The notes beneath the pieces were generated by a model that searched no databases, was not told the origin of the DNA, and worked only from the letters and a program-made list of their open reading frames with translations. This document shows positions 1-8,415 of a stretch of DNA of 64,000 bases, one piece after another. The DNA is from Oceanobacillus sojae. Its GTDB lineage: Bacteria; Bacillota; Bacilli; Bacillales; Amphibacillaceae. The stretch spans positions 143,649 through 207,648 of the forward strand of contig NZ_LT727812.1 in assembly GCF_900162665.1 (NCBI RefSeq), read 5' to 3'. Both the position numbers and the translations under genes were made by a program. How positions within the stretch are numbered: the first letter of the stretch is position 1; each line of letters opens with the position of its first letter.

Positions 1-6
1 TCCAAG

Positions 7-40
7 AAAAAAAGATGACTCAATTTGAATCATCTTTTTA
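7..40 (-). terminator. Rho-independent terminator after the YugP-type protease gene
   Basis: A 9-bp stem (14-22 with 26-34) has a 3-nt loop. One internal pair is G-U only when read on the minus strand and is a C/A mismatch on the plus strand, so the minus orientation fits better. An A-tract at 7-13 gives the U-tract. It lies just past the stop codon of the protease gene. Confidence 0.75.
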
Positions 41-43
41 ATA

Positions 44-718
44 TTAATCTCTATTTGCTGCAAAGATAAGAATAAAGCGGATAAGCTCTGCAACGGCTAC
101 TAATGCTGCAGCAACGTATGTCATTGCCGCGGCGTTTAATACTTTTTTGGTTTCCCGTTCTTCATCGTTGCGGATAATTCCGGTAGAGACCAGCTGTGTC
201 ATTGCCCGGTTCGAAGCATCAAATTCAACAGGAAGTGTAACCAGCTGGAAAAGTACTGCAGCTGCGAAGAAGATAATTCCAAAAAGCAGCATATTTGTTG
301 AACTCATAATTATACCTGCAATAATTAAGAACATGGAAATGTTGGACCCGAAGTTTGCTACTGGAACTAAGGCAGTTCTGAAACGTAAGAATGCGTAATC
401 TTCCTGATCCTGAATTGCATGGCCGACTTCATGAGCAGCAACTGCCGATGATGCCATCGATCTTCCGCGATAATTGTTTTCAGAAAGGTTCACTTGCTTT
501 TTACGAGGATCGTAATGGTCTGTTAATTCCCCTTTTACCATTCCAATCTGTACATCATGTAAACCATTGTCATCCAAAATTTTTCTGGCGACATCCGCGC
601 CGGTCATGCCCGAAGATGTTTGTTTTTTAGAGTACTTCGTATACGTGCTTTTTACTTTGCCTGATGCAATCATTGGTACAATCATTAATAAAATAAAATA
701 AATCAAGTAAGCGACCAT
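44..718 (-). CDS. yugP: YugP-type membrane zinc metallopeptidase
   Basis: A 224-residue membrane protein with an N-terminal membrane segment (about residues 2-19), a zinc-binding HEVGH motif at residues 96-100 and two or three more hydrophobic segments at about 125-165 and 195-220. This matches the YugP family of neutral zinc metallopeptidases (DUF2268-unrelated, HEXXH type). The substrate is not known to me. The gene is last in a minus-strand series after the short ypjB-like gene, with its own terminator. In B. subtilis yugP is not next to ypjA/ypjB, so the neighbourhood differs here. Family call is firm; physiological role is open. Confidence 0.85.
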   Translation of the reverse strand: MVAYLIYFILLMIVPMIASGKVKSTYTKYSKKQTSSGMTGADVARKILDDNGLHDVQIGMVKGELTDHYDPRKKQVNLSENNYRGRSMASSAVAAHEVGHAIQDQEDYAFLRFRTALVPVANFGSNISMFLIIAGIIMSSTNMLLFGIIFFAAAVLFQLVTLPVEFDASNRAMTQLVSTGIIRNDEERETKKVLNAAAMTYVAAALVAVAELIRFILIFAANRD

Positions 719-773
719 TTCTCAATTCCCCCATTACTGTATCTTAAGGTCAATTTTAGTCAGTATTTTAATT

Positions 774-1028
774 TTAGTCAACTGATTTGTCGTTTTTACG
801 AACCGACTTATTACCTGCCTGCTCTCCTTTGTATTTTTTCCAACTTACATAAGATAATGTAACAATTATGCAACCGCCTACAATAATAACTCCTAAAATA
901 AAGGGAGATGGCACTAAACTATTCTGATATATATCCGTTGGCGAAATAGAGGCTGCTTGAATAACATGAACATGGCAAAACATCCCTAGGATTCCGATTG
1001 TCATCACACGAAGCAGTTTCTCACCCAT
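774..1028 (-). CDS. Short YpjB-like membrane protein, apparently lacking the central domain
   Basis: 84 residues: a signal peptide-like segment at about 5-26, a short spacer, one membrane helix at about 44-64 and the charged end WKKYKGEQ. From memory, the last third resembles the C-terminus of the sporulation protein YpjB, which is about 260 residues, and the gene sits next to ypjA as ypjB does in B. subtilis. If so, the whole extracytoplasmic middle is missing. I chose the ATG at 1028 because a GTG nine bases upstream lies inside the ribosome binding site AGAGGTGATC. It could instead be an unrelated small membrane protein. Confidence 0.5.
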   Translation of the reverse strand: MGEKLLRVMTIGILGMFCHVHVIQAASISPTDIYQNSLVPSPFILGVIIVGGCIIVTLSYVSWKKYKGEQAGNKSVRKNDKSVD

Positions 1029-1130
1029 AGAGATCACCTCTGATCTTTTAGTGTATAGTTTAAGTTTATGTCCAGAAGTGAATGGGTATGACGGTCAGCT
1101 TCTTTGTGAAGGAAGAAATTTCAACATGAA

Positions 1131-1718
1131 TCAATGGTTATTTATATTTTGATTCTTTCTATAAATCGTTAAGTAATAAGCAAGAAGGATAGAAAATACA
1201 CTTAACCAGAATGTAAAGTAACCAATTTCATTCATATATTTTGTTAAATCCCCATAAATAGGCATCTGTTCAAAGACATAGTCAATAATATCATTATGTA
1301 ATACAACAATACCTGCAACCGTTAAATGCCGCAGTTTTATTTTATAAAACGGTGCATAGAGTAAGCCTTGGATCGCCATGCCTAAATGGGAGGCAATCAG
1401 CATATAGCCTGCCGGGCCGATATCTCCGGCAACTGCCAATGTTAATAAATTCATAACGACAGCCCAAATGCCATATTTAAATAAAGATACAATTCCCAAT
1501 GCCTCTATGTACGGAATATTTTTACCAAATATAAAAAACAATAAAAAAATGGTGAAGAACAGGCTGGCTGTCGGGCTATCTGGTACAAACGGGATAAATA
1601 TTGGCGGGGTTATTTCCAGCTGCCATACATACCAGTAATATCCGTAAATGGTGCCAAGGAAATTAATGATGAAAAGTATAATTAGAAATTTTTTATCTTG
1701 CAATATGTATGATAACAT
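1131..1718 (-). CDS. ypjA: DUF1405 family membrane protein YpjA
   Basis: A 195-residue polytopic membrane protein with about six hydrophobic segments and no catalytic motif that I recognise. The opening (short charged N-terminus, then a hydrophobic run with NFLGTIYGYYWY) is typical of DUF1405 proteins such as B. subtilis YpjA. It follows qcrC, as in B. subtilis, and precedes the ypjB-like gene. The start has a good GAGGAG binding site. Function is unknown; the conserved place behind qcrABC hints at a membrane or energy role, which is inference only. Confidence 0.85.
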   Translation of the reverse strand: MLSYILQDKKFLIILFIINFLGTIYGYYWYVWQLEITPPIFIPFVPDSPTASLFFTIFLLFFIFGKNIPYIEALGIVSLFKYGIWAVVMNLLTLAVAGDIGPAGYMLIASHLGMAIQGLLYAPFYKIKLRHLTVAGIVVLHNDIIDYVFEQMPIYGDLTKYMNEIGYFTFWLSVFSILLAYYLTIYRKNQNINNH

Positions 1719-1765
1719 GTTTATCTCCTCAGGTTTTCCTTCATAATTATTCTAAAGTATAGAGA

Positions 1766-1799
1766 AAGCACCTTTGCCTTATTGTGGTCAAAGGTGCTT
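1766..1799 (-). terminator. Hairpin after qcrC
   Basis: An 11-bp perfect stem (1766-1776 with 1789-1799) with a 12-nt loop lies 15 bases past the qcrC stop. The following U-tract on the minus strand is weak (TCTATACTTT), so it may end only part of the transcripts and let some read into ypjA. Confidence 0.6.
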
Positions 1800-1813
1800 C
1801 TGTTTATTCTTAC

Positions 1814-2590
1814 TTACTCTGCTGCTGCTTCATTGGTTTCGATGATAAAGTCAGCTAATTGTTCCAGTTCTTCATCAGATCCCTGGAACTGGTCAGCAGG
1901 CATAGCACCTGTACCGTTTACAGCAATGTCCATTATTTCTTCTTTTGTGTGTTCTGTTCCTATTAATGTAGGACCAGCTCCACCTTCTAATTCCCCGCCA
2001 TGACAGCTTAAACAGCTGTTTTCATAGGCTGCATAACCAGGATGACCCTGGTCAACAACCGATTCACCGGGAGGAATCGGTTTATTTTGTTCAGCACGTG
2101 TTTCCCAGTCAACATGCTCTGCAGAAGTGTATGTCAGCCAAATGCAGGAAACAAGTGCTAAAAGCATCATACCCACTGCAACCGGGCGTTGACGCGGACG
2201 ACGTCCTGGACCATTGTCCAAAAATGGAGCAAGTATTAATGATCCAAATGCAATTCCCGGAATAACTAGAATTCCAATAATTATCCAATTACCACTTGCA
2301 AATTGATACTTTAATAATTCATACAAGAATAAGAAGTACCAGTCTGGTAGAGGGATATATGCCGCATCAGTCGGATCAGCCATTCCTTCGAGAGGAGATG
2401 GATGAGCCAGCACCAGGCATAAAAATCCGACAAGGAAAACTGCCCCAGCCAACCATTCTTTTAATAAAAAGTTAGGCCAAAACGCTTCTGTTCTACCAGG
2501 ATATTCAGAATAATCTTTTGGTATTTTTGATGTTTTATTCGCTGAGATCCGGGAATCGCCAACGAATTTCATACCTTTACCCTTATGCAT
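1814..2590 (-). CDS. qcrC: Menaquinol:cytochrome c reductase, cytochrome b/c subunit
   Basis: 258 residues. The N-terminal half is the subunit IV-like part of the cytochrome b complex, with three membrane helices and the quinol-site style motif PLPDWYFLF near residue 81. The C-terminal half is an external cytochrome c domain with the haem motif CLSCH at 193-197 and a likely Met ligand in GAMPAD near 229. The fusion of subunit IV to cytochrome c is normal for Bacillus QcrC. With QcrA and QcrB it forms the bc complex passing electrons from menaquinol to cytochrome c. Last gene of the qcrABC operon. Confidence 0.97.
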   Translation of the reverse strand: MHKGKGMKFVGDSRISANKTSKIPKDYSEYPGRTEAFWPNFLLKEWLAGAVFLVGFLCLVLAHPSPLEGMADPTDAAYIPLPDWYFLFLYELLKYQFASGNWIIIGILVIPGIAFGSLILAPFLDNGPGRRPRQRPVAVGMMLLALVSCIWLTYTSAEHVDWETRAEQNKPIPPGESVVDQGHPGYAAYENSCLSCHGGELEGGAGPTLIGTEHTKEEIMDIAVNGTGAMPADQFQGSDEELEQLADFIIETNEAAAE

Positions 2591-2605
2591 TAGTTGCCCT
2601 CCTTT

Positions 2606-3280
2606 TTATAGTGGTCCGGAAATACCTTGTCTGCGGATTAAGATAAAGTGAACTGCCAATAACGCAAACAATGCCCCTGGTAAGAAGAAGACATGGATTG
2701 CAAAGAATCTTGTCAGAGTTTGTGCACCAACAATGGTGGCATCTCCGGCCAGAAGCGTTTTCAATGCTTCTCCGATAAATGGCACCTGTTCAGCAATTTC
2801 TAATCCAACCTGAGTTGCAAAGTATGCTTTGTTATCCCATGGAAGCAGATAACCTGTAAAACCAAGACCCAGCATAACAAAGAAGATAAGAACTCCTACC
2901 ATCCAGTTAAGCTCACGAGGTTTCTTATATGCCCCTTGGAAAAATACCCGTAAAGTATGTAATAATAGCATTACGATAACGACACTTGCGCCCCAGTGAT
3001 GCATACCGCGTACAATTTGTGCATGTGCTACCTCTGTCTGTAAATAATATACAGACTGCCAGGCGTTTTCAATATCTGGTACATAGTACATTGTCAAAAA
3101 CATACCAGAAAGAATTTGGATTACTACAACAAAGAATGTTAATCCGCCAAAGCAGTATACAAATGCTGAAAAATGATGTGCCGGATTAACGTGTTCAGGG
3201 ACCTCATGATCGGCAATATCCCGCCAAATCGGCGTAATATCAATGCGATCATCGATCCAATCATAAATCTTTTGTAACAT
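2606..3280 (-). CDS. qcrB: Menaquinol:cytochrome c reductase, cytochrome b subunit
   Basis: A 224-residue cytochrome b6-type protein with four membrane helices and paired histidines for the haems, for example in RGMHHWGASV and HTLRVFFQG, and the conserved GYLLPWD stretch. It carries the b haems of the complex and, by knowledge of the family, an additional covalently bound haem via an N-terminal cysteine (the Cys in the segment VYCFGG near residue 43 is the candidate). The gene is 5 bases after qcrA and 15 before qcrC, consistent with one transcript. Confidence 0.97.
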   Translation of the reverse strand: MLQKIYDWIDDRIDITPIWRDIADHEVPEHVNPAHHFSAFVYCFGGLTFFVVVIQILSGMFLTMYYVPDIENAWQSVYYLQTEVAHAQIVRGMHHWGASVVIVMLLLHTLRVFFQGAYKKPRELNWMVGVLIFFVMLGLGFTGYLLPWDNKAYFATQVGLEIAEQVPFIGEALKTLLAGDATIVGAQTLTRFFAIHVFFLPGALFALLAVHFILIRRQGISGPL

Positions 3281-3285
3281 TGTTT

Positions 3286-3798
3286 TTACGCCTCCTCATG
3301 TGGTTGGATTTTACCCAGGAATAACATGCCATCCCTTTCTTCCTGTTCATAAACATCAAGCGGTTGCAATGGCGGCGTTCCAGGAACATTTACTCCATTC
3401 TTGTAGTAACGGCCGTCATGACAAGGACAATAATATTGATCTGGATAGTCGTCATTTCCTTCCCATGAAACAACACAGCCTAAATGTTTACAAATTGGGG
3501 AAAAGGCTACAATTTCATCATCGTCATTTCGATATACCCAGGCAGAGCGAGTTACTTCTGACTCGTACCATCCATCAACCTGATCAATGGTCCAGTCAAT
3601 GCGCTGCGGATCAGCAGTGATATCATCAATTGCTATACCGGCATTTGCAAAGTCACCGCCTTCATCATGCTTCAGCACAGGATCGATTGCCATCCGGACA
3701 GGTGATATTAACAAACCGGCAGCCATAAAGCCGCCTACACCCGTAAGCGTGTAATTCAAAAACTGTCTACGGGATACTTGCCGTTTTTCATCACTCAT
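3286..3798 (-). CDS. qcrA: Menaquinol:cytochrome c reductase, Rieske iron-sulfur subunit
   Basis: 170 residues with an N-terminal twin-arginine-like SRRQFLNY stretch followed by one membrane anchor (about 16-34), then a Rieske domain. The cluster ligands are visible as CKHLGC (Cys103, His105) and CPCHDG (Cys124, His127), with Cys108 and Cys126 placed for the usual disulfide. It moves electrons from menaquinol to the cytochrome c domain of QcrC. First gene of qcrABC, with a strong G-rich binding site just upstream and a good SigA-type promoter further up. Confidence 0.97.
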   Translation of the reverse strand: MSDEKRQVSRRQFLNYTLTGVGGFMAAGLLISPVRMAIDPVLKHDEGGDFANAGIAIDDITADPQRIDWTIDQVDGWYESEVTRSAWVYRNDDDEIVAFSPICKHLGCVVSWEGNDDYPDQYYCPCHDGRYYKNGVNVPGTPPLQPLDVYEQEERDGMLFLGKIQPHEEA

Positions 3799-3870
3799 TT
3801 TTTTCCCCCCTCTTTTTTCAAATAATCACGGACATTACTAAAAATAAATCAGATTACTAGGACAATAATA

Positions 3871-3899
3871 ATGATAGCGTAAACTATTGGTTCGGTCAA
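3871..3899 (-). promoter_or_regulatory. SigA-type promoter of qcrABC
   Basis: On the minus strand TTGACC (3894-3899) and TATCAT (3871-3876) are separated by exactly 17 bases, about 75 bases before the qcrA start codon. Both hexamers differ from consensus at one position. Confidence 0.65.
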
Positions 3900-3983
3900 T
3901 ATATATCCAATGGTTAACGACAAATGTTTTGATAATGATGATAATTTCGTCATGAATACTCCCGCCGCTTCATTATGACTGAT

Positions 3984-4442
3984 TTACCAAAATGATTTAA
4001 TCAATTCTACAGTCTGCATGGTCTGGTCTCTTATTATCCCTTTCACTGCTGCCGGATCAGCATCCTTTAAAGAAGCAGTCGGAAGCCAGATAAATTCACC
4101 TTCTAAATCACTAGCTATTTTTCGCCAGGATGGATCAAAGCTGATATAGAGCACTTGTTTAAAAGGCTGTTTTTTAAAATGATTTGTCCAGCCGTTTAAC
4201 CTCTTTACTTCTTCTGATTTCTCTGCTGCAGCTATATATGTATAAGTCGGTGCCAGCATTATTCTGCCCATCAGTTCTTTTTCCAGCTCTCTGGAAAAAA
4301 GCGTTAAAATATCATACTGATCTGCATTTTTGGCGGACGCTTCCAAGATACCAATTTGGAAAGGTGCTAACGGTACAATTACTGTATCTATGTACTCCTT
4401 TGCCTGATCGTATTTCTGCAAGTCAACACTTGTCCATTTCAT
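3984..4442 (-). CDS. ypiF: DUF2487 family protein YpiF
   Basis: A 152-residue soluble protein beginning MKWTSVDLQKYDQAKEY, typical of DUF2487 proteins such as B. subtilis YpiF, which also lies directly before qcrA. I start it at the ATG with an AAGGGAGG binding site; an in-frame Met 96 bases upstream lacks one and would add an unrelated leader. No catalytic motif is recognised and function is unknown. The qcrABC promoter lies between this gene and qcrA. Confidence 0.85.
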   Translation of the reverse strand: MKWTSVDLQKYDQAKEYIDTVIVPLAPFQIGILEASAKNADQYDILTLFSRELEKELMGRIMLAPTYTYIAAAEKSEEVKRLNGWTNHFKKQPFKQVLYISFDPSWRKIASDLEGEFIWLPTASLKDADPAAVKGIIRDQTMQTVELIKSFW

Positions 4443-4702
4443 AAATAGTCCTCCCTTAGGTGAAAATATATACTTCAAATACTTTCCTATATTGTAACAA
4501 TTTTTTATCTTCCCTGAAAGAACTAAATCTGATCTCATACATTGTTTTTAGAAAGGATTTGAAATTCACATAGCTTTGAAAGAAAAGTACAAAGCACCCT
4601 TTTCTAATTAGATACATTCACTAAAATAAGAATTGGGCATAAATTAATTAAATAAAGGTCCTTCACCAAACCAAAATTTTAAATCAAAAAGGAAGTGTCT
4701 CT

Positions 4703-5737
4703 TTGAGAAATTATTATTATGTAACAGCAAATACAGCGGAAGGATTTATGAATTTACTGCCTTCTAATATAAATCATCTACAGCAAGTCATTAGTTTAAA
4801 CCACCCTTCCCAGACGGTAAAAACAAAAATTTTAAAAGATATAATCACAAAATATGAATCTGCCTGTGAAGTAGAAGTGTTAAAAAGTGCATTAGGTGAA
4901 CGTTATTTAGATGGTGTTGTTATTCGTGAAAAGGGCTTCGCTATTTTAAACCACTCCATTGTGCCAAATGATATGAGTGAGGTAACTGAACTGGATTTAA
5001 GACAATACACACAAGACACCCCGGTTAAAAATGCTGAGCTGGAGGAAAAATTCATCCATCACACAGAAAATGCATATAAACATTTGCAAACAGGGTTGCG
5101 CATACATGATGGTCTGGAAGAGATCTATATTAGAGAAATGGATTTTAAAAAAGCTGATGCAATTGCCGATTCGTTTATTCAAAGCGTCTTACATGAGCAA
5201 CCGAAGAAAAATCGAGAAGGTTACGAGTACCATCGCTTTTTTGGCACTACAACCGTGGATGGTCCTGTCAATGTTGTCCCCCATATTACCGAAAAACTTT
5301 CACGTGTTTTTTATGTAAAAGGGCGTGCAGGAACCGGCAAGTCAACATTTATGAAAAAAGTGGCAAGTGCTTGTATTGCATATGGTTATGATACGGAAAT
5401 TCATCATTGCAGTTTCGATCCCAATAGTATTGATATGGTATTAGTTCCAGCTTTGGATTTTTGTATGTTTGACAGTACTGACCCCCATGAATTTTTCCCG
5501 GCTAGAGAAGGGGAAGAAATAATTGATTTATATAAAGAAACCGTTACCCCCGGGACAGATGAAAAATTTACTGAGGAAATCCAAAAAGTAAATGACCATT
5601 ACAAATCTTATATGAAAGAAAGCGTTATCGAGCTAAAAAAATCCGGGGAATATCTGGAAGCTTTGGAGCAGCAGTTTTCCTATACTAAACAAGAACGGAA
5701 AGAAATCAACTATTTAATCGAGCAACAGATTCAATAA
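4703..5737 (+). CDS. P-loop NTPase with two tandem repeats, the first one degenerate
   Basis: 344 residues, start TTG with AAAAAGGAAG upstream. A clear Walker A motif GRAGTGKST is at residues 207-215, followed by HHCSFDPNSID and VLVPALDFCMFD. The N-terminal part repeats the same layout: an aligned segment at 30-90 (LNHPSQTVKT, then YLDGVVIREKGFAILN) keeps Thr38, Lys40 and Thr41 but has lost the glycines of the P-loop. This matches, from memory, the PRK06851-type ATPase family with two P-loop repeats. Substrate is unknown. It is one of only two plus-strand genes seen, divergent from ypiF and facing ypiB. Confidence 0.75.
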   Translation: MRNYYYVTANTAEGFMNLLPSNINHLQQVISLNHPSQTVKTKILKDIITKYESACEVEVLKSALGERYLDGVVIREKGFAILNHSIVPNDMSEVTELDLRQYTQDTPVKNAELEEKFIHHTENAYKHLQTGLRIHDGLEEIYIREMDFKKADAIADSFIQSVLHEQPKKNREGYEYHRFFGTTTVDGPVNVVPHITEKLSRVFYVKGRAGTGKSTFMKKVASACIAYGYDTEIHHCSFDPNSIDMVLVPALDFCMFDSTDPHEFFPAREGEEIIDLYKETVTPGTDEKFTEEIQKVNDHYKSYMKESVIELKKSGEYLEALEQQFSYTKQERKEINYLIEQQIQ

Positions 5738-5786
5738 GAGCGTTCCTAACCGGGGTAAAAGCTTCCCATAATACATTAAAAAAAAC

Positions 5787-5816
5787 AAAAGCAGCCAATT
5801 AATGACTGCTTTTTTA
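5787..5816 (+). terminator. Terminator after the P-loop NTPase gene
   Basis: Stem AAAAGCAG with CTGCTTTT (5787-5794 with 5806-5813), followed by a T-tract. The A-rich left side could also serve minus-strand transcripts arriving from ypiB. Confidence 0.7.
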
Positions 5817-5852
5817 TCGAATATGGAACTTTCTCTCCCTCTTCTATTACAA

Positions 5853-5880
5853 TTACAACCGTTTTACTTAACGGTTGTAA
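5853..5880 (-). terminator. Second hairpin between the convergent genes
   Basis: A perfect 11-bp stem (5853-5863 with 5870-5880) with a 6-nt loop TTACTT. It lies between two converging genes. The T-tract is better on the plus side (TTTTAT) than on the minus side, so it may serve either direction. Confidence 0.55.
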
Positions 5881-5916
5881 TTTTATCAATCAGCGATAAC
5901 CTTCCATTATAGAAGC

Positions 5917-6465
5917 TTATGATTTATTCATCAGTTTTTCCAATTCCTTTGTTAACTCCAAAAATTTTGTTTGATTTCCAGCGTCCAGAGCCAGGTCAAT
6001 CTCCTCACGCAGTTGTTCCTGTTTCTGATTGACCAAAAGCCGATCCAATAAATCAACAGTTGTCTGTTTATCATCCTTTGTCACATAATAATCGTCTGGC
6101 AAGAATGGATTTTCTTCCAGTACAGCAGCGTAATAGGCGCTTTGGTTTGCCTGGTGAAAATTCAGCTGGATAAATAAAGATTCTTGTTTGTTCAAACGGA
6201 TATCATGAAAGGTTTTCTCAGCATCTGTAGTTACCAGGTGATTTTTGTAAAAACGAAATGGGATTTTATCTGAACAGCGACTTGAAATCATTACTCCTCT
6301 TGGACAATACTTCACATCTCTTACAAAATGCACGTGTTCTAAAATATCCATATGGTTCACTAAGTAATTAAGTATCCACACGCTTTCTCTTTTTTTCAAG
6401 CGATAATGATTTAAAAACCACTGGATGAATTTTTTCTTATCTTTTGCAGTTACAGACGATAGCAT
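5917..6465 (-). CDS. ypiB: UPF0302 protein YpiB with C-terminal IDEAL-type end
   Basis: A 182-residue soluble protein closely matching the UPF0302/YpiB family in length (B. subtilis about 179) and in the segments FIQWFLNHYRLKKRE and VKYCPRGVMISSRC. The last 40 residues (REEIDLALDAGNQTKFLEL) look like the short IDEAL domain. It follows ypiA with a 33-base gap and a GAGAGGGG binding site. The biochemical role is not established to my knowledge. Confidence 0.88.
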   Translation of the reverse strand: MLSSVTAKDKKKFIQWFLNHYRLKKRESVWILNYLVNHMDILEHVHFVRDVKYCPRGVMISSRCSDKIPFRFYKNHLVTTDAEKTFHDIRLNKQESLFIQLNFHQANQSAYYAAVLEENPFLPDDYYVTKDDKQTTVDLLDRLLVNQKQEQLREEIDLALDAGNQTKFLELTKELEKLMNKS

Positions 6466-6498
6466 TCCACTCTCCCCTCTCTGAAGCAGGTTATTCCG

Positions 6499-7758
6499 TT
6501 ACATTAAATCCTGTTCTAAGCGTTCTACATGCTCACGCACATCCTCATCAATAGGCTGCTGGTCAAGATAAGCTTTCAGGATTGGAATGGCTTCTTGTAT
6601 TCTTCCTTCTTCTGTCAGGAAATAGCCATACTCTTTTAAAAAGTCACTGTCGTGTTGTAAACTAGTATATGCTTGCTGGTAACTATTTAATGCCTCATCA
6701 AACGATTCTATTTCCACATTTGCTTTAGCAAGCTCCCAATCATAGAGAGCATCCTCTGCGCCAGTGTTTTTAATGCTCTGAATCAATTCAATAATCTCAT
6801 CAAATGCTTCTTTTTCTTTTAGTAATTCAATCAAAAACAATACTGCTTCTTTATAATCCGGTTCCAACGCAATTGCTTGTCTGACATGTTCTTCACTTTC
6901 ATCATTCTTTCCTAATTGATGTGCGATATCTGAAGCAAGGAAAAAGAGTTCTTTTTGATAGGAGTCTCTTTCTAAACCTTGCTGGACTGTCTTATAAGCT
7001 TCCTCGAGCATGCCCTGCTCTTTATACACGTTAGCCAGCTGTGTATAAGCAGCATAATAGTCCTGATCAATTTCCAATACGTGTTCCCATGCTTTCATAG
7101 CAATGTCATCGCGGGATGCCTGGTGTGCAGTAATTCCGTGCCTAAACAGTTTATCAGGGTCCGGCTCTTCTTCCTCTTTGTAAAATTCAAGTGCTTTCTC
7201 ATATTCACCGGCAGCAGCATAGGCTTCTCCCAACCGGTCTTCAATAGAAACATGCCCTATTTCTTTTGTTTTCGCATAGACACGCTCATAGTAATTAATT
7301 GCCTTTACGTACTCGCCGATAGAGAAGAATAACTCTCCCAGGGCAAAATCTATAACACGCTCTTGCGGATCGATATGCTTTGCTTCCAGCAGCTTTTGCT
7401 CGGAAACTTCAAATAACCCTTGAGCCTGATATAGATCAGCCAGCTGGATTAAGGCTTGCACATAACCCTCGTCACCTTCTGGAATTTCATTTAATATCGT
7501 AATCGCCAGCTCATCTTCTTCTGATTCGATAAAAATATCAGATAGCGTGAGCTTTAACGCCGTTTCTTCAGGATATCTTTCAATCAATTGTTCGAGAATG
7601 GTTCTTGACTCGATCAAAAATCCCCATTGCAGGTAAAGTTCAGCTATTTGAAACAAAGAATCGTCATCAGCATTTTTTTGATAGTCGCTTAATAATGCCA
7701 ATGCTTTTTCTGTTTCATTTTTTTCAGCTAATTCTATTGCTTGTTGAATGGTGTTCAT
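6499..7758 (-). CDS. ypiA: Tetratricopeptide repeat protein YpiA
   Basis: A 419-residue soluble protein made almost wholly of tandem TPR-like helix pairs (about ten; visible A/G-Y/F-A spacing in segments such as GDEGYVQALIQLADLYQAQG and EYEKALEFYKEE). It is acidic, without membrane segments. TPR arrays bind protein partners; none is identified. In B. subtilis ypiA lies between aroE and ypiB, the same place as here, although a 0.9-kb repeat-filled gap separates it from aroA. The start has GAGAGGGG about ten bases upstream. Confidence 0.9.
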   Translation of the reverse strand: MNTIQQAIELAEKNETEKALALLSDYQKNADDDSLFQIAELYLQWGFLIESRTILEQLIERYPEETALKLTLSDIFIESEEDELAITILNEIPEGDEGYVQALIQLADLYQAQGLFEVSEQKLLEAKHIDPQERVIDFALGELFFSIGEYVKAINYYERVYAKTKEIGHVSIEDRLGEAYAAAGEYEKALEFYKEEEEPDPDKLFRHGITAHQASRDDIAMKAWEHVLEIDQDYYAAYTQLANVYKEQGMLEEAYKTVQQGLERDSYQKELFFLASDIAHQLGKNDESEEHVRQAIALEPDYKEAVLFLIELLKEKEAFDEIIELIQSIKNTGAEDALYDWELAKANVEIESFDEALNSYQQAYTSLQHDSDFLKEYGYFLTEEGRIQEAIPILKAYLDQQPIDEDVREHVERLEQDLM

Positions 7759-7899
7759 CTAAAAGAACCCCTCTCTCTTTTGTGTTTCTTGTGCTTCCAA
7801 CTTATCATACAAAAAAGACAGCTACAGTTCAAATAACAAGAACTGTAGCCAAAAATAATATATATGAAATGAAAGATATAAACTGTTTTCATTTAAAGA

Positions 7900-8246
7900 A
7901 CTCAACTTTCGCACTTTGAAAAATAACTTTCTTATCGTAGAGACAGATACTATCACTTGACAAAGCATATACTCTATCCAGAAAGAAGGTAAAGTGTAAG
8001 GCCACCGCTGCGGCGGACCGTTTTGCTTTCCTAGGGGCACGCTCTTCAGCTAACTTTTGCCAAGAAGATCACTTGGCAAAAGTGGATCTTCAGATGGTGC
8101 TAATCCCTCAGGAGTCAAAACGGTCCGCCTCCGCTAGAAAGGAGTTCTAAACTGTTTAATACAACTGAGCAAATAGAAATTAGTCCAATAAAGAACTTAT
8201 TTTTCAAGATACATATAAAAGTACCTGTCACGATTACCTTCTGTTC
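7900..8246 (-). repeat. Large palindromic repeat, type 1, copy A
   Basis: About 347 bp, inverse orientation to copy D near 58.3-58.7 kb and very similar to it along the whole length. Centre: an outer stem of 14 bp (8012-8025 with 8116-8129) encloses the partly paired motifs CTGAAGATCC and AGCTGAAG and a 12-bp inner stem TTGCCAAG/CTTGGCAA. Flanking arms reach the end sequence ACTCAACTTTCGCAC at 7900-7914. No convincing gene lies inside. It fills the gap between ypiA and the next repeat. Confidence 0.9.
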
Positions 8247-8415
8247 ATGAAATTTATTCCCGATATTTACTATCTATAATGTGTCATCATTTAAATTGCC
8301 AAAACAACCATTTAAAACATTAAAATGATCTTTTCATCAAGCAAAAGCGATTATTTTATCCAACTCCATCAGGATATGATTTCTTTCTTTTGTTGTAGAA
8401 GCCTAATTGAGCGCA

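Noticed and set aside
7822..8040. Open frame of 72 codons on the minus strand
   Set aside because: It lies largely within repeat copy A, has no ribosome binding site and its residues come from the palindrome arms.
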